Assembly: GCA_965214915.1 (NCBI GenBank) | Contig: CBDCCP010000002.1 | Coordinates: 186,001-250,000 of the forward strand | Length of the DNA: 64,000 bases | From: CATQHP01 sp965214915 | Lineage (GTDB): Bacteria; Acidobacteriota; Terriglobia; Bryobacterales; UBA6623 | Reading direction: 5' to 3' | In this document: piece after piece, positions 41,884-50,699 of the stretch | How positions within the stretch are numbered: position 1 is the first letter of the stretch | Layout: each line of letters opens with the position of its first letter | Translations under genes and position numbers: made by a program | Notes under the pieces: model-generated | The model's database searches: none | What the model saw: the letters and a program-made list of their open reading frames with translations, nothing else | Told to the model about the DNA's origin: nothing

Positions 41884-43227
41884 ATGGCAGGTGAATTTTT
41901 ACACGGCGTCGAGGTAGTCGAGGTCGACTCGGGCGTCAGGCCGCTGCGCGAAGGCGGCGATACGGTGATCGGGCTGGTGGGCACGGCGGCGAGCGGGCCG
42001 ACCGACTGGACGCTGGTCGAGACGCGCACGGACGCCGCGCAGTGGGCGGGGGGCACGATTCCCGACGCGCTGGCCGGCATCCAGGCGCAGCACGGGGCGC
42101 GGGTCGCCGTGCGCGCGCTGCTCGACCCCGTGCCGGAGCGCGTCGAGGGCGCGGTGTTGACGCTGACGCCGACCGGCGTGGACGTGGGCCAAGACAACAT
42201 CCGCGACGTGGTCGTGCGCAACACGGACGGCGCTTTGGCCGCCGCGGGCGACGACTACACGGTCGATTACGCGACCGGCGTGATCTCGTACGTGGCCGGC
42301 TCTCTGGTGATCGACAGCAATACGTCGGACATCGTCGTGTCCTACGCCTATACGTCGGATACGCCGGCGACGGCCGCCGCGGTGAAGGCGGCGGTCGACG
42401 AACTGAGCGGCGTGGAGTCGCTGCTGGGCGTGCGGCCGACGGTGCTGATCGCCACGGGTTGGAGCGGCGGCGTGGACAAGCAGAGCGTGGCCTCCGCGCT
42501 GCTTGCGGCGGCGGACAGCCTGCGCGGCGTCGCCGTGATCGACGGGCCGGACACGGACGACGCCGCGGTCAAGGCCTACGCCGACAATTTCGACTCGCGG
42601 CGGGGCTATCTGGTCGATCCGGGAGTGAAGGTGTTGCGCGCCGACGGCACGACGGCGCGCGTCGGGGCGAGCGGGCACGTGGCCGGCGCGATCGCCAAGT
42701 CGGACGCCGAACGCGGCTGGTGGCATAGCCCGAGCAACCGCCCGATCCGGGGCATTACGGGCACGACGCGCGCGGTGCGCTTCGCCCTGGGCGACGCGGC
42801 GGCGGCGGCCAACTCGTTGAACGAAGCCCAGGTGGCGACGATTATCCGGCACAACGGCTTTCGGCTGTGGGGCAACCGCTCGCTGGCGTCCGATCGGAAG
42901 TGGGCCTTCCTGTCGGTGGCGCGCATCGCCGACCGGCTGGACGACGCGCTGCTGCGCTCGCACCTGTGGGCGGTGGACCGCAACATCACCAAGACCTACC
43001 TGGACGACGTGAGCGAGGGCGTGCGCGCCTACCTGCGCGAACTGGTCGGGTTGGGGGCGATCCTGGGCGGCGACTGCTACCCCGACGCCGAGGCCAACAC
43101 GCCGGCGGGCATCCAGGCGGGCAAGGTCTATTTCCGCGTCGAGTTCACGCCGGCCTACCCGGCCGAGCGAGTCACCTTCCGCCAGGCGCTGGTGGATACG
43201 TATATCGGCGAGGCGCTCGGCGTCTGA
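41884..43227 (+). CDS. Phage tail sheath protein
   Basis: 447 residues. FLHGVEVVEVDSGVRPLREG, GDTVIGLVGTA, RRGYLVDPGVKVL, WHSPSNRPIRGITGTTRAVR, AQVATIIRHNGFRLWGNRSL and LWAVDRNITKTYLDDVSEGV are hallmark segments of P2 FI-type sheath proteins, the contractile outer tube. A GTGAAGAAAGGAG site precedes the ATG. A domain inserted around residues 100-165 (LTPTGVDVGQDNIRDVVVRN) is a surface-exposed elaboration. Confidence 0.92.
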   Translation: MAGEFLHGVEVVEVDSGVRPLREGGDTVIGLVGTAASGPTDWTLVETRTDAAQWAGGTIPDALAGIQAQHGARVAVRALLDPVPERVEGAVLTLTPTGVDVGQDNIRDVVVRNTDGALAAAGDDYTVDYATGVISYVAGSLVIDSNTSDIVVSYAYTSDTPATAAAVKAAVDELSGVESLLGVRPTVLIATGWSGGVDKQSVASALLAAADSLRGVAVIDGPDTDDAAVKAYADNFDSRRGYLVDPGVKVLRADGTTARVGASGHVAGAIAKSDAERGWWHSPSNRPIRGITGTTRAVRFALGDAAAAANSLNEAQVATIIRHNGFRLWGNRSLASDRKWAFLSVARIADRLDDALLRSHLWAVDRNITKTYLDDVSEGVRAYLRELVGLGAILGGDCYPDAEANTPAGIQAGKVYFRVEFTPAYPAERVTFRQALVDTYIGEALGV

Positions 43228-43246
43228 CGACGCCGCGCGCCTCGCA

Positions 43247-43278
43247 GTGGAGAGTGGATGGTGGATAGTGGATAGCAA
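43247..43278 (+). repeat. Left heptad inverted repeat of the four-helix-bundle cassette
   Basis: 32 bp (GTGGAGAGTGGATGGTGG... to GCAA) that pair with 43659-43690 with a single mismatch. Confidence 0.92.
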
Positions 43279-43291
43279 CGCGACATACCGG

Positions 43292-43657
43292 TCACTGTTT
43301 GGCCGTCAGCGACTTGCCCAGCGCGTGGAGCATCTTGTTCAGCGCGGCGCAGTCCGTCAACAAGGTCTCGGCCTCCTCTCTGCCGGTCATTGCGAGGCTT
43401 GCCGACAAATACAGGAAAGTTTCCAACTCCGCAAGCGAGCCGCGGGCCATGCCCAGCGCCTGCAGAAATTCCCCCGTTGTCCGCCGCGCTTGCCCTTCGG
43501 CGATGTTGGCCGCTATCGAGGTCGCCGCGCGGCGCATCTGCGCGGTCAGGCCATAGCGCTCTTCGGCGGGAAAGCGCCGGGTCAGCTTGTAAACCTGCAC
43601 AGCCAAACGCATGGATTTCTTCCAAACCAACAGATCTCGATATGAGCTTAAAGACAT
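43292..43657 (-). CDS. Four-helix bundle (S23-type) protein inserted in the tail operon
   Basis: 121 residues from the ATG at 43657, which follows the repeat end GCAAG directly. MSLSSYRDLLVWKKSMRLAV, QVYKLTRRFPAEERYGLTAQ, MRRAATSIAANIAEGQARRT, FLQALGMARGSLAELETFLY is the complete four-helix-bundle family (TIGR02436; first seen in 23S rRNA intervening sequences). It lies antisense between sheath and tube genes and is enclosed by 32-bp inverted heptad repeats, so it is a cargo cassette rather than a tail gene. Biological role of the family is unknown. Confidence 0.9.
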   Translation of the reverse strand: MSLSSYRDLLVWKKSMRLAVQVYKLTRRFPAEERYGLTAQMRRAATSIAANIAEGQARRTTGEFLQALGMARGSLAELETFLYLSASLAMTGREEAETLLTDCAALNKMLHALGKSLTAKQ

Positions 43658-43658
43658 C

Positions 43659-43690
43659 TTGCTATCCACTATCCACCATCCACTATCCAC
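43659..43690 (-). repeat. Right heptad inverted repeat of the four-helix-bundle cassette
   Basis: Complement of the left copy with one mismatch; includes the unusual ATGGTGG variant heptad at the same position, so the two ends were copied from one another. Confidence 0.92.
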
Positions 43691-43715
43691 TTTTTACGAC
43701 TGAAAGGAGCAACCA

Positions 43716-44219
43716 ATGATTACCGACATTTTGCGCAATTGCGATTTGTTCGTGGACGGCCGCGGCTACGCCGGGCGCGTCGAGGAGATGACCCCGCCGA
43801 AGCTGACGGTGAAGACCGAGGAGCACCGCGCCGGGGGCATGGATCAGCCGGTCGAGATCGACATGGGGCTGGAGGCGATGGAGTGCGAGTTCTCGCTGCA
43901 CTCGGTCGACCGCGAGGTGCTGCGGGCGTGGGGCCTGGTCACGGGCGCCGTCGTGCCGCTGACTTTCCGGGCGGCGCTGCAGAGCGAGGACGGCGCGGTG
44001 ACCGCAGTCGCGGTCAAGGTGCGCGGCACGCTCAAGGAGATCGATTTCGGCGCCTGGAAGCCGGGCGAGAAAGCGTCGCTGAAGGCGATGGTGGCGGTGC
44101 GCTACTACCGCCTCGAGCACGGCGGCGAGACGATCCACGAGATCGACGCCGAAAACATGATCCGCATCGTCGACGGCGTCGATCGGTTGGCCCTGCAGCG
44201 GGCGGCGCTGGGGAGGTAG
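43716..44219 (+). CDS. Phage major tail tube protein
   Basis: 167 residues with AAAGGAGCAACC before the ATG. DILRNCDLFVDGRGYAGRVE, MTPPKLTVKTEEHRAGGMDQ, PVEIDMGLEAMECEFSLHSV and ASLKAMVAVRYYRLEHGGET are typical of P2 FII tube proteins. It normally follows the sheath gene directly; here the four-helix-bundle cassette separates them by about 490 bp. Confidence 0.92.
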   Translation: MITDILRNCDLFVDGRGYAGRVEEMTPPKLTVKTEEHRAGGMDQPVEIDMGLEAMECEFSLHSVDREVLRAWGLVTGAVVPLTFRAALQSEDGAVTAVAVKVRGTLKEIDFGAWKPGEKASLKAMVAVRYYRLEHGGETIHEIDAENMIRIVDGVDRLALQRAALGR

Positions 44220-44221
44220 GG

Positions 44222-44273
44222 CGCGCTCCGCGCGCCAGTGGAGAGTGGAGAGTGGAGAGTGGAGAGTGAAGAC
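44222..44273 (+). repeat. Hairpin/heptad composite repeat before gpW
   Basis: GGGCGCGCTCCGCGCGCC palindrome, four AGTGGAG units and the end AGTGAAGAC immediately before an ATG (44274). Confidence 0.85.
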
Positions 44274-44369
44274 ATGGAGACCATCGTAGGGACGCGCCAT
44301 CCGGCGCCGATCGACCTGCCGGCCGAGCGCGAGATGCTCGACGGCAGTGAGCGCATCCGGAGGCGCGCC

Positions 44370-44699
44370 ATGACCGGCGTGGATGCGCTCACCGGGCGGC
44401 GGATCGACGGGGTCGAGCACCTGCGCCAGTCGGTGCGCGACATCCTGACGACGCCGCTGGGCAGCCGGGTGATGCGCGCCGCTTACGGCTCGCGGCTGCA
44501 CGAGTTGCTGGACGCGCCGCTGAACGCGGGCGCGGCGGCCGACATCTACGCCGCCGCGGCCGAGGCGCTGGCCGAATGGGAGCCGCGGCTGACCGTGCGC
44601 CGTATCCGCACGGCCGCGGCCGCCGCCGGCGGCGTAACCATCGACATCGAGGGCGAGTACAACGGCCGCGCGATCGAGGTAGTCGGAGTAGCCGTATGA
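44370..44699 (+). CDS. Baseplate wedge protein W (gpW/gp25 family)
   Basis: 109 residues from the ATG at 44370, which has GGAGG six bases upstream; an earlier in-frame ATG at 44274 just after the repeat would add 32 residues. GRRIDGVEHLRQSVRDILTT, PLGSRVMRAAYGSRLHELLD and the C-terminal VTIDIEGEYNGRAIEV are the GPW_gp25 pattern, a lysozyme-like wedge component. gpJ follows, interrupted by a repeat. Confidence 0.88.
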   Translation: MTGVDALTGRRIDGVEHLRQSVRDILTTPLGSRVMRAAYGSRLHELLDAPLNAGAAADIYAAAAEALAEWEPRLTVRRIRTAAAAAGGVTIDIEGEYNGRAIEVVGVAV

Positions 44700-44705
44700 C
44701 GGTCT

Positions 44706-44801
44706 TCACTTCCCACTTCCCACTTTCCACTAGTCTTGCTCTCCACTCTCCACTCTCCACTCTCCACTCTCCACTCTCCACTGGCGCGCCGGAGGCGCGC
44801 C
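44706..44801 (-). repeat. Heptad array between gpW and gpJ
   Basis: Plus strand reads CACTTTCCACTAGTCTTGCT then five CTCTCCA units and GGCGCGCCGGAGGCGCGCC, i.e. the composite in reverse orientation. The palindrome contains the GGAGG that serves as ribosome-binding site of gpJ. Confidence 0.88.
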
Positions 44802-46076
44802 ATGACTGACGCGCTCGATCTTTCCGCGCTGCCCGCGCCGGCGGTCGTCGAGGCGCTGAGCTTCGAGCGGATCGTGACGGCGCTGCTCGCCGATCTGCGC
44901 GAACGCTACCCCGACTTCACGGCCGTGGTCGAGTCGGACCCGGCGTATAAAATTCTCGAAGTCTGCGCCTATCGAGAGCTGCTGCTGCGGCAGCGGGTCA
45001 ACGACGCGGCGCGCGCGAACATGTTGGCCTACGCGGGCGGCGCCGACCTGGACAATCTGGCCGCGCTGTTCGGCGTCGGGCGGCAGGAGGGCGAGACGGA
45101 CGACGAGTTGCGCCGGCGGACGCCGGCCGCGCTGGCCGGGATATCGGTGGCCGGTCCGCGGGCGGCCTACCGGGCGATCGCGCTGCGCTCGCCGGTCGTA
45201 CGCGACGTGCATGTGGCCTCGCCACAACCGGGCGCGGTTACCATGACCGTGCTGCTGGAGCCGGAATTCGCGGCGGCGCTGCCGCCGGAGCCGATTCTGG
45301 CGGACTCGATCCCGACCCTGGCCGGCGAGGTCGCGCGCATCCGCGGCGATACCCGGGCGCTGCTCAACCCGAGCAAGCCGGGCTGGCGGCTGGCGGCCGC
45401 CGGCGGCGACGACGCGCAAGTCGATACGGGGGTGACGCTCGACGAGGTCAAATACCGCGGCGACAGCGGAGCGGTCACGCTGGGCGTGACGATGCCGGGC
45501 GCGGCGGCCTATTTCGGCGCGGGCGGCGACGGCGCGGATAAAGTGCTGTACCTGCTGCGCGGCGGGCTGCACGGCGGCCTCTCGACGGCGGGAGCGGAAA
45601 AGCGGATTCGCGCCTCGGAGGCGTCCTGGCGGTTTGGCGGGGACACGCCGGCGCAATTGTGGCTCGACGCTATCGAGGCGGGCGACGCGCTGTTGGCGAT
45701 CGTGGCCGATGCGGGGGCGGTCGCGGCCGAGACGCTGGAGCCCGTGCCGGGCTTGACGGCGGACGACGCGCGGCCGATCGGCGACCGGGTGACGTTGGCG
45801 GCGGCGGCGGTGAGCGAGTACGCGCTGACCGCCTCGGTGCGGGTGGATGCGGTCGGCCCGGACGCGGAGCTGGTGCGCGCGGCGGCGGAGGAAGCGGCGC
45901 GGAAGTACGTCGCCCGGGCCTACGCGCTGGGCCGGGACATCGGCATCGACGCGATCCACGCCGCGCTGCACGTCCCCGGCGTGACCAAGGCGACGGTGAC
46001 GTCGCCGGCGACGGACATCGCGGTCGGCGAGACGGGCGCGGCGCGGGCGACCAGCGTCACGGTCGCGCGGGACTGA
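44802..46076 (+). CDS. Baseplate assembly protein J (gpJ)
   Basis: 424 residues from the ATG at 44802; the GGAGG ribosome-binding site belongs to the palindrome of the adjoining repeat. LRERYPDFTAVVESDPAYKI, LEVCAYRELLLRQRVNDAAR, ANMLAYAGGADLDNLAALFG is the classic gpJ start, and ALHVPGVTKATVTSPATDI its end. gpJ is the main baseplate wedge scaffold. A domain of about 120 residues (KPGWRLAAAGGDDAQVDTGV onwards) is inserted relative to shorter homologues. Its stop codon TGA starts a large composite repeat array. Confidence 0.9.
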   Translation: MTDALDLSALPAPAVVEALSFERIVTALLADLRERYPDFTAVVESDPAYKILEVCAYRELLLRQRVNDAARANMLAYAGGADLDNLAALFGVGRQEGETDDELRRRTPAALAGISVAGPRAAYRAIALRSPVVRDVHVASPQPGAVTMTVLLEPEFAAALPPEPILADSIPTLAGEVARIRGDTRALLNPSKPGWRLAAAGGDDAQVDTGVTLDEVKYRGDSGAVTLGVTMPGAAAYFGAGGDGADKVLYLLRGGLHGGLSTAGAEKRIRASEASWRFGGDTPAQLWLDAIEAGDALLAIVADAGAVAAETLEPVPGLTADDARPIGDRVTLAAAAVSEYALTASVRVDAVGPDAELVRAAAEEAARKYVARAYALGRDIGIDAIHAALHVPGVTKATVTSPATDIAVGETGAARATSVTVARD

Positions 46077-46500
46077 GGCGCGCTTCGCGCGCCAGTGGAT
46101 AGTGGATAGTGGATAGTGGAGAGCAAGACTAGTGGAGAGTGGAAAGTGGAGAGCAAGACAACGCGCGGGTCGTGACCGGGACTGAGGCGCGCTTCGCGCG
46201 CCAGTGGAGAGTGGAGAGTGGAGAGTGGAGAGCAAGACTAGTGGAGAGTGAAGACCGGTCGCTTCGCGCCGGCGGCCAGTGGAGAGTGGAGAGCGGAGAG
46301 CAAGACAACGCGCGGGTCGTGAGCGGGACTGAGGCGCGCTTCGCGCGCCAGTGGAGAGTGGAGAGTGGAGAGTGGAGAGCAAGACAACGCGCGGGTCGTG
46401 ACCGGGGCGGAGGCGCGCTGCGCGCGCCAGTGGAAAGTGAAAAGTGAAAAGTGGATAGCAAGACAACGCGCGGGGGTCGTGAGCGGGCCGGACTGAGGCG
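46077..46500 (+). repeat. Large composite repeat array downstream of gpJ
   Basis: At least five palindromes (GGCGCGCTTCGCGCGCC type) alternate with heptad runs and AGCAAGAC ends. Several units also carry GACAACGCGCGGGTCGTG and GGGACTGA, resembling the gpJ 3' end with its stop codon. The order AGCAAGACTAGT, heptads, GACCGGTCGCTTCGCGCCGG, heptads, AGCAAGACAACG, palindrome is repeated in inverted orientation at 55846-56060. No gene is seen. Confidence 0.93.
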
Positions 46501-46613
46501 CGCTCAACCCCGTTTAAAACCCGTTTAATTCGCCGCGTATGCGTTTAACTTTTGGCGCCTGGGGCCGGGGCCGCCGGGAGGCCGGCGCGCCCTGCGGTGT
46601 ATGCTGGCAAGAG

Positions 46614-46985
46614 ATGCTGCAGCCGGGAATTTGCCTCGAACAAAAGCGCGTTGTGCGCCGCGACGACTCGATCACCTTTCTGGGCGGCGAAGTGCGGCCG
46701 TCGCTGTCGACTCCGAGCATGATCATGTACATGGAGATTTGCTGCCGCGAGGCGCTGCTGCCCCACCTGCAAGAGGGGCAGGACAGCGTGGGCGTGAAGG
46801 TCTGCATCGAGCATTTGGCGCCGGCGGCGATGGGCAACGAGGTGACCTACCGCGCGGCGCTGCAAGAGATCGACCGCCGCCGCGTCAGCTTCGCCGTCGA
46901 GGCCCTGCAGGGTGAAAAGACGATCGGCCGGGGGACGCACGAACGCTTCGTGATCGACGTCGCCCGCTTCGCGGCGAAGCTCTAG
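46614..46985 (+). CDS. Thioesterase, FlK-like hotdog fold
   Basis: 123 residues from the ATG at 46614. MLQPGICLEQKRVVRRDDSI, TFLGGEVRPSLSTPSMIMYM, EICCREALLPHLQEGQDSVG, VKVCIEHLAPAAMGNEVTYR is the pattern of FlK/YbgC-like thioesterases (S/T-T-P, E, H-x-APA). They hydrolyse small acyl-CoA thioesters; FlK itself protects against fluoroacetyl-CoA, but most homologues have unknown substrates. First chromosomal gene beyond the prophage. A stop follows directly at the end of RFAAKL. Confidence 0.82.
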   Translation: MLQPGICLEQKRVVRRDDSITFLGGEVRPSLSTPSMIMYMEICCREALLPHLQEGQDSVGVKVCIEHLAPAAMGNEVTYRAALQEIDRRRVSFAVEALQGEKTIGRGTHERFVIDVARFAAKL

Positions 46986-47141
46986 CCGCAGAAGGCGATC
47001 TTGACCGGCAGCGCCGGGGCGAGCGGAGCGCACACGAACTTGAGAACCGCCGTATCGCGCGCCAGGCGGCCGATTCGCCGGCAAGTCCTTGGCCGGCGGA
47101 ATCGACTCTCCTTCTTCTCCCCATACAGTACAGGCGCGCCT

Positions 47142-48390
47142 TCACCCTTCACCCTTCACTGCGGCGGCCAGCGCCGCGGCGACGGCGGGGTTGCGGTTGA
47201 AGCCGGCGGCCAAGCGCCGCGGCGTCCAGCCGTTCTCGTCGCGCGCTTCGAGATCCGCGCCGGCGGCGGCCAGCGCCGCGATCACGGCGGGGTTGGGGTT
47301 CAATCCGGCGGCGCTGTGCAGGGGCGTCCAGCCATGCTCGTCCCGCGCTGCGGGGTCCGCGCCGGCGGCCAGCAGCGCCGCGGTCACGGCGGGGTTCTGA
47401 TTGGCGCCGGCGGCGAGGTGCAGCAGGGTCAAGCCGGCCGCGCTCCGCGCCCGCAGGTCTGCGCCGGCGGCCAGCAGCGCCTCGATCACGGCAGGGTTTT
47501 CGTTGAACCAGGCCGCGCGGTACAAGGGCGTCCAGCCGTAGGCGTCGCGCGCGTTGGGGTCCGCGCCGGCGGCGGCCAGCGCTGCGGTCACGACGGGGTT
47601 TTCGTTGAAGGCGGCGGCCAGGTGCAAGGGGGGCCAGCCATAGCGGGCGACCCTCGTTTGGAAGTCCGCGCCGGCGGCGGCCAGCGCTTTGACGACGGCG
47701 GAGTTTTCGTTGAAGGCGGCGCGATGCAGGGGGGAGCGGCCGGCCTCGTCCTGCGCCTCGATGTCCGCGCCGGCGACCAAGAGCGTCTCGATCACGGCCG
47801 GGGTTTTCGTTGAAGGCGGCGGCCAGGTGCAGGGGGCGTCCAGCCGTTTTCGTCCCGTGCGGCGATTGCCGCCCCGGCAGCCGGCAGCGCCTCGACCGCG
47901 GCGGGGTTTTCATTGAAAGCGGCGGCCAGGTGCAGGGGCGTCCAGCCGTCTTCGTTGCGCGCCTCGAGATCCGCCCCGGCGGCCGGCAGCGCGGCGATGA
48001 CGGCGGGGTTGCGGTTGAAGGCGGCGGCGCGATGCAGGGGCGTCCAGCCCTGCTCGCTGCGCGCGCGGGGGTCGGCGCCGGCGGCCAGCAGCGCTGCGGT
48101 CACGGCGGGGTTTTCGTTCCAGCCGGCCGCATAGTGCAGCGGGGTCTCGCCCTTCTTGGCCTGCGCGTTGGAGTTCGCCCCGGCGGCCAGCAGCGCCGCG
48201 GCGACGGCTGGGCTGCGGCTGAACCCGGCGGCAAAGTGCAGGGGGGCGCGGCCGTTCTCTCGTCGCGCGCGTTGGAGTCCGCGCCCGATCGCAGGCAGGC
48301 GGCCACGTCTTTTGCCGCCGCGGCCCGGAAGTACTGCTTCGAGTTCCAAGCAGCGGCAAGGACGTCCGGCGGCGGCGGTCGCAGCGTCAT
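47142..48390 (-). pseudogene. Ankyrin-repeat protein 1, interrupted by frameshifts
   Basis: From the ATG at 48390 (MTLRPPPPDVLAAAWNSKQY) through about ten ankyrin repeats of 33-35 residues (GWTPLHLAAAFNENPAVIAA, LLAAGADPNARD) to VKGEG. Three single- or double-base differences relative to neighbouring repeats break the frame: an extra TC near 48262, an extra G near 47831 and an extra C or G near 47806. Read in three frames the repeat register is perfect, so either the gene has just decayed or the sequence has errors in G/C runs. Ankyrin repeats mediate protein binding; such genes are numerous in host-associated bacteria. Head sequence is shared with the genes at 49675 and 53623. Confidence 0.75.
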
Positions 48391-48404
48391 TGTTTATTCA
48401 GTAT

Positions 48405-48628
48405 AGCGGCGGCCGGGGCGCTGCGCGCGCCGGTGGAGAGCAAGACAATACGCAGTCGCGGGTTGCGGGTTGCGAGTCTTTTCGGCCCGTGACTTTCGAC
48501 TCGCGGCCCGCCGCCGGCCGCGTTTGCGTCCACTCGCCACCAGCCACTATCCACTTGTTTTGCTCTCCACTCTCCACTCTCCACTTGTTTTGCTCTCCAC
48601 TCTCCACTGGGCGCCGCCAAAGGCGGCG
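48405..48628 (-). repeat. Composite repeat downstream of ankyrin gene 2
   Basis: Contains GGTGGAGAGCAAGACAATACG, decayed sequence, then TTTTGCTCTCCACTCTCCAC twice and GGGCGCCGCCAAAGGCGGCG. Both orientations of the AGCAAGAC end are present. No gene. Confidence 0.8.
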
Positions 48629-48630
48629 CC

Positions 48631-49675
48631 TCAATACCGCGCGTCGTGCAAGCGCCAGTAAACGTCGGAGCCCTTGAGCCGCGCGTTGTCTTTGGCGTAG
48701 TCCCAGGGCGTCTTGCCGTCCTGGTTGCGCGCGCGGGGGTCGGCGCCGGCGGCCAGCAGCGCAGCGACGACGGCGGGGTTTTTGTTGCGGCCGGCGGCGC
48801 GGTGCAAGGGCGTCAGGCCGGCGTTGTCCTGCGCTTCGAGGCGCGCCCCGGCAGCGAGCAGGGCGGCGGCGAGGGCGGGGTTCGCGTTGAAGGCGGCGGC
48901 GCGGTGCAGGGGGGGTCCAGCCGGCGTTGTCGCGCGCTTTGGGGTCGGCCGCCCCGGCAGCGAGCAGCGCGGCGGCGACGGCGGGGTTCGCGTTGAAGGC
49001 GGCGGCCAGATGCAGGGGGGTCCAGCCGGCCTGGTCCCGCGCCTTGCGCTGTGCGCCGGCAGCGAGCAGCGCGGCGATGACGGCGGGATTTTCGTTCAGC
49101 CCGGCAGCCAGATGCAGCGGGGCGCGTCCGCCGGCGTTGCGCGCATTGGGCTCCGCGCCGGCGGCCAGCAGCGCGGCGACGACGGCGGGATTGAAGCGGG
49201 CGGGCGGCGCGGTGCAGGGGGGGTCTTGCCGTCGTTGTCGCGCGCCGCGGGGTCGGCGCCGGCCGCGGTCAGCGCGGCGGCGACGGGCGGGCTCGGCGTT
49301 CAATCCGGCGGCCAGGTGCAGCGGCGTCGAGTCGGCTCGGTCCCGCGCGTTGGGCTCCGCGCCGGCGGCCAGCAGCGCGGCGGCGACGGCGGGGCGCGTG
49401 TTGAATCCGGCGGCCAGGTGCAGCGGCGTCCAGCCGTTTTCGGCGGCCCGCGCCTCGAGGTTCGCGCCGGCGGCGGCGAGCGCCGCGACGACCGCCGGGC
49501 GCGCATTCCATTCGGCGGCATGGTGCAGGGGCGTCTTGCCGGCTCGGTCCCGCGCGCGGGGGTCGGCGCCGGCGGCCAGGCAGGCCTGCACCTCTTCGAG
49601 CGCCGCCTCCCGGAAGCGCTTTTCCGAGTTCCAAGGCGCGCGGTCGGCGCCGGCAGGCGTTGTTTTGCTCCCCAC
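48631..49675 (-). pseudogene. Ankyrin-repeat protein 2, frameshifted
   Basis: Starts near a GTG at 49675 lying in repeat-derived sequence (GTGGGGAGCAAAACAACGC); the first conserved residues are WNSEKRFREAALEEVQACLA. About nine ankyrin repeats follow; frame changes near 49290, 49210 and 48912 (extra G or deletions) break it. The last frame ends DGKTPWDYAKDNARLKGSDV, YWRLHDARY, the normal C-terminal cap of this family. Immediately downstream of the monooxygenase gene on the same strand. Confidence 0.75.
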
Positions 49676-49703
49676 TTTGCGCTCTCCGCCGCTTCCCGCG
49701 CCG

Positions 49704-50695
49704 TCAGGCCGCGACGTCTTGCTCGACGACGCCGGGCAGGCGGCTCGGTCATCAGCGCGCGGGCTTCGCCGACGATCTCGTCGAACAGCTCCTGCACCGT
49801 GGGCACGCTGCGGATCATGCCGATGACCTGCCCCGGCGGAAAAGACGCCGTTGTTCAGATCGCCGTTCTCGATCATTTTCTTGCCTTCGAGCCCCGACAT
49901 GTATTGCTTGATGTCGTCGATCGTGGCGTTGCCGCGGGCTTCGATGGCGAGCACCTTGGCGGTGTTGGCGTTGGCCAGATAGCGGGCGGTGTTGCGCAGC
50001 GAGCGCATCAGCAGGCGGGTGTCGCGCTCGGAGGCGTTGACCAGCGCCTGCTTGACGTTGTCGTGCAGCGGACATTCCCGCGTGGCGACGAAGCGCGTGC
50101 CCATGTTCATGCCGTCGGCGCCCAGGGCCAGCGCGGCGACCAGGCCGCGGCCGTCGCCGAAGCCGCCCGAGGCGACGATCGGAATGTCCAGCGCATCGGC
50201 CGCCAGGGGGATCAGAATCAGCGAGGTCACGTCGTCTTCGCCGGGATGCCCGGCGCACTCGAAGCCGTCGATGCTGACCGCGGCGCAGCCGATGCTCTGC
50301 GCCTTGAGGGCGTGGCGCACGGAGGTGCATTTGTGGATGACCTTGACGCCGGCCGCGTTGAGCGTGGGCAGGAACTCCTGCGGATTGCGTCCGGCGGTCT
50401 CGATGAACTTCACGCCCTCTTCGATGCAAACATCGACGTAGGCCGGAAAATCGGGCGGGCGCAGCGACGGCAGGAAAGTCAGATTGACGCCGAAGGGCTT
50501 GTCGGTCAGCCCGCGCGCCTTGCGGATCTCGTCGCGCAGCAACTCCGGCGTGGGATGCGTCAAGGCGGTCATGAAGCCGATGCCGCCGGCTTCGGCCACG
50601 GCGGCGGCCAGCTCGGCGCGGGCCAGCCACATCAGCCCGCCCTGCACGATCGGGTATGCGATGCCGAACATTTCGGTAATTCTGGTTCTGAACAT
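49704..50695 (-). pseudogene. Nitronate monooxygenase/enoyl-ACP reductase II-like flavoprotein, frameshifted near the 3' end
   Basis: MFRTRITEMFGIAYPIVQGG, LMWLARAELAAAVAEAGGIG, ALKAQSIGCAAVSIDGFECA, GHPGEDDVTSLILIP and IVASGGFGDGRGLVAALALG, ADGMNMGTRFVATRECPLHD form the complete TIM-barrel FMN site of the NMO/FabK family. Near 49838 an extra G (GGGG for GGG) shifts FSAGQVIGMIRSVPTVQELF out of frame, and a second change near 49742 is needed to reach the expected SRLPGVVEQDVAA end at 49704. Up to residue 288 of about 325 the protein is intact, so it might keep activity. Confidence 0.8.
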
Positions 50696-50699
50696 GAGC

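Noticed and set aside
46077..46500. Heptad and palindrome arrays as CRISPR
   Set aside because: No regular 25-40-bp repeat with unique spacers; period is 7 bp and no cas genes are present.
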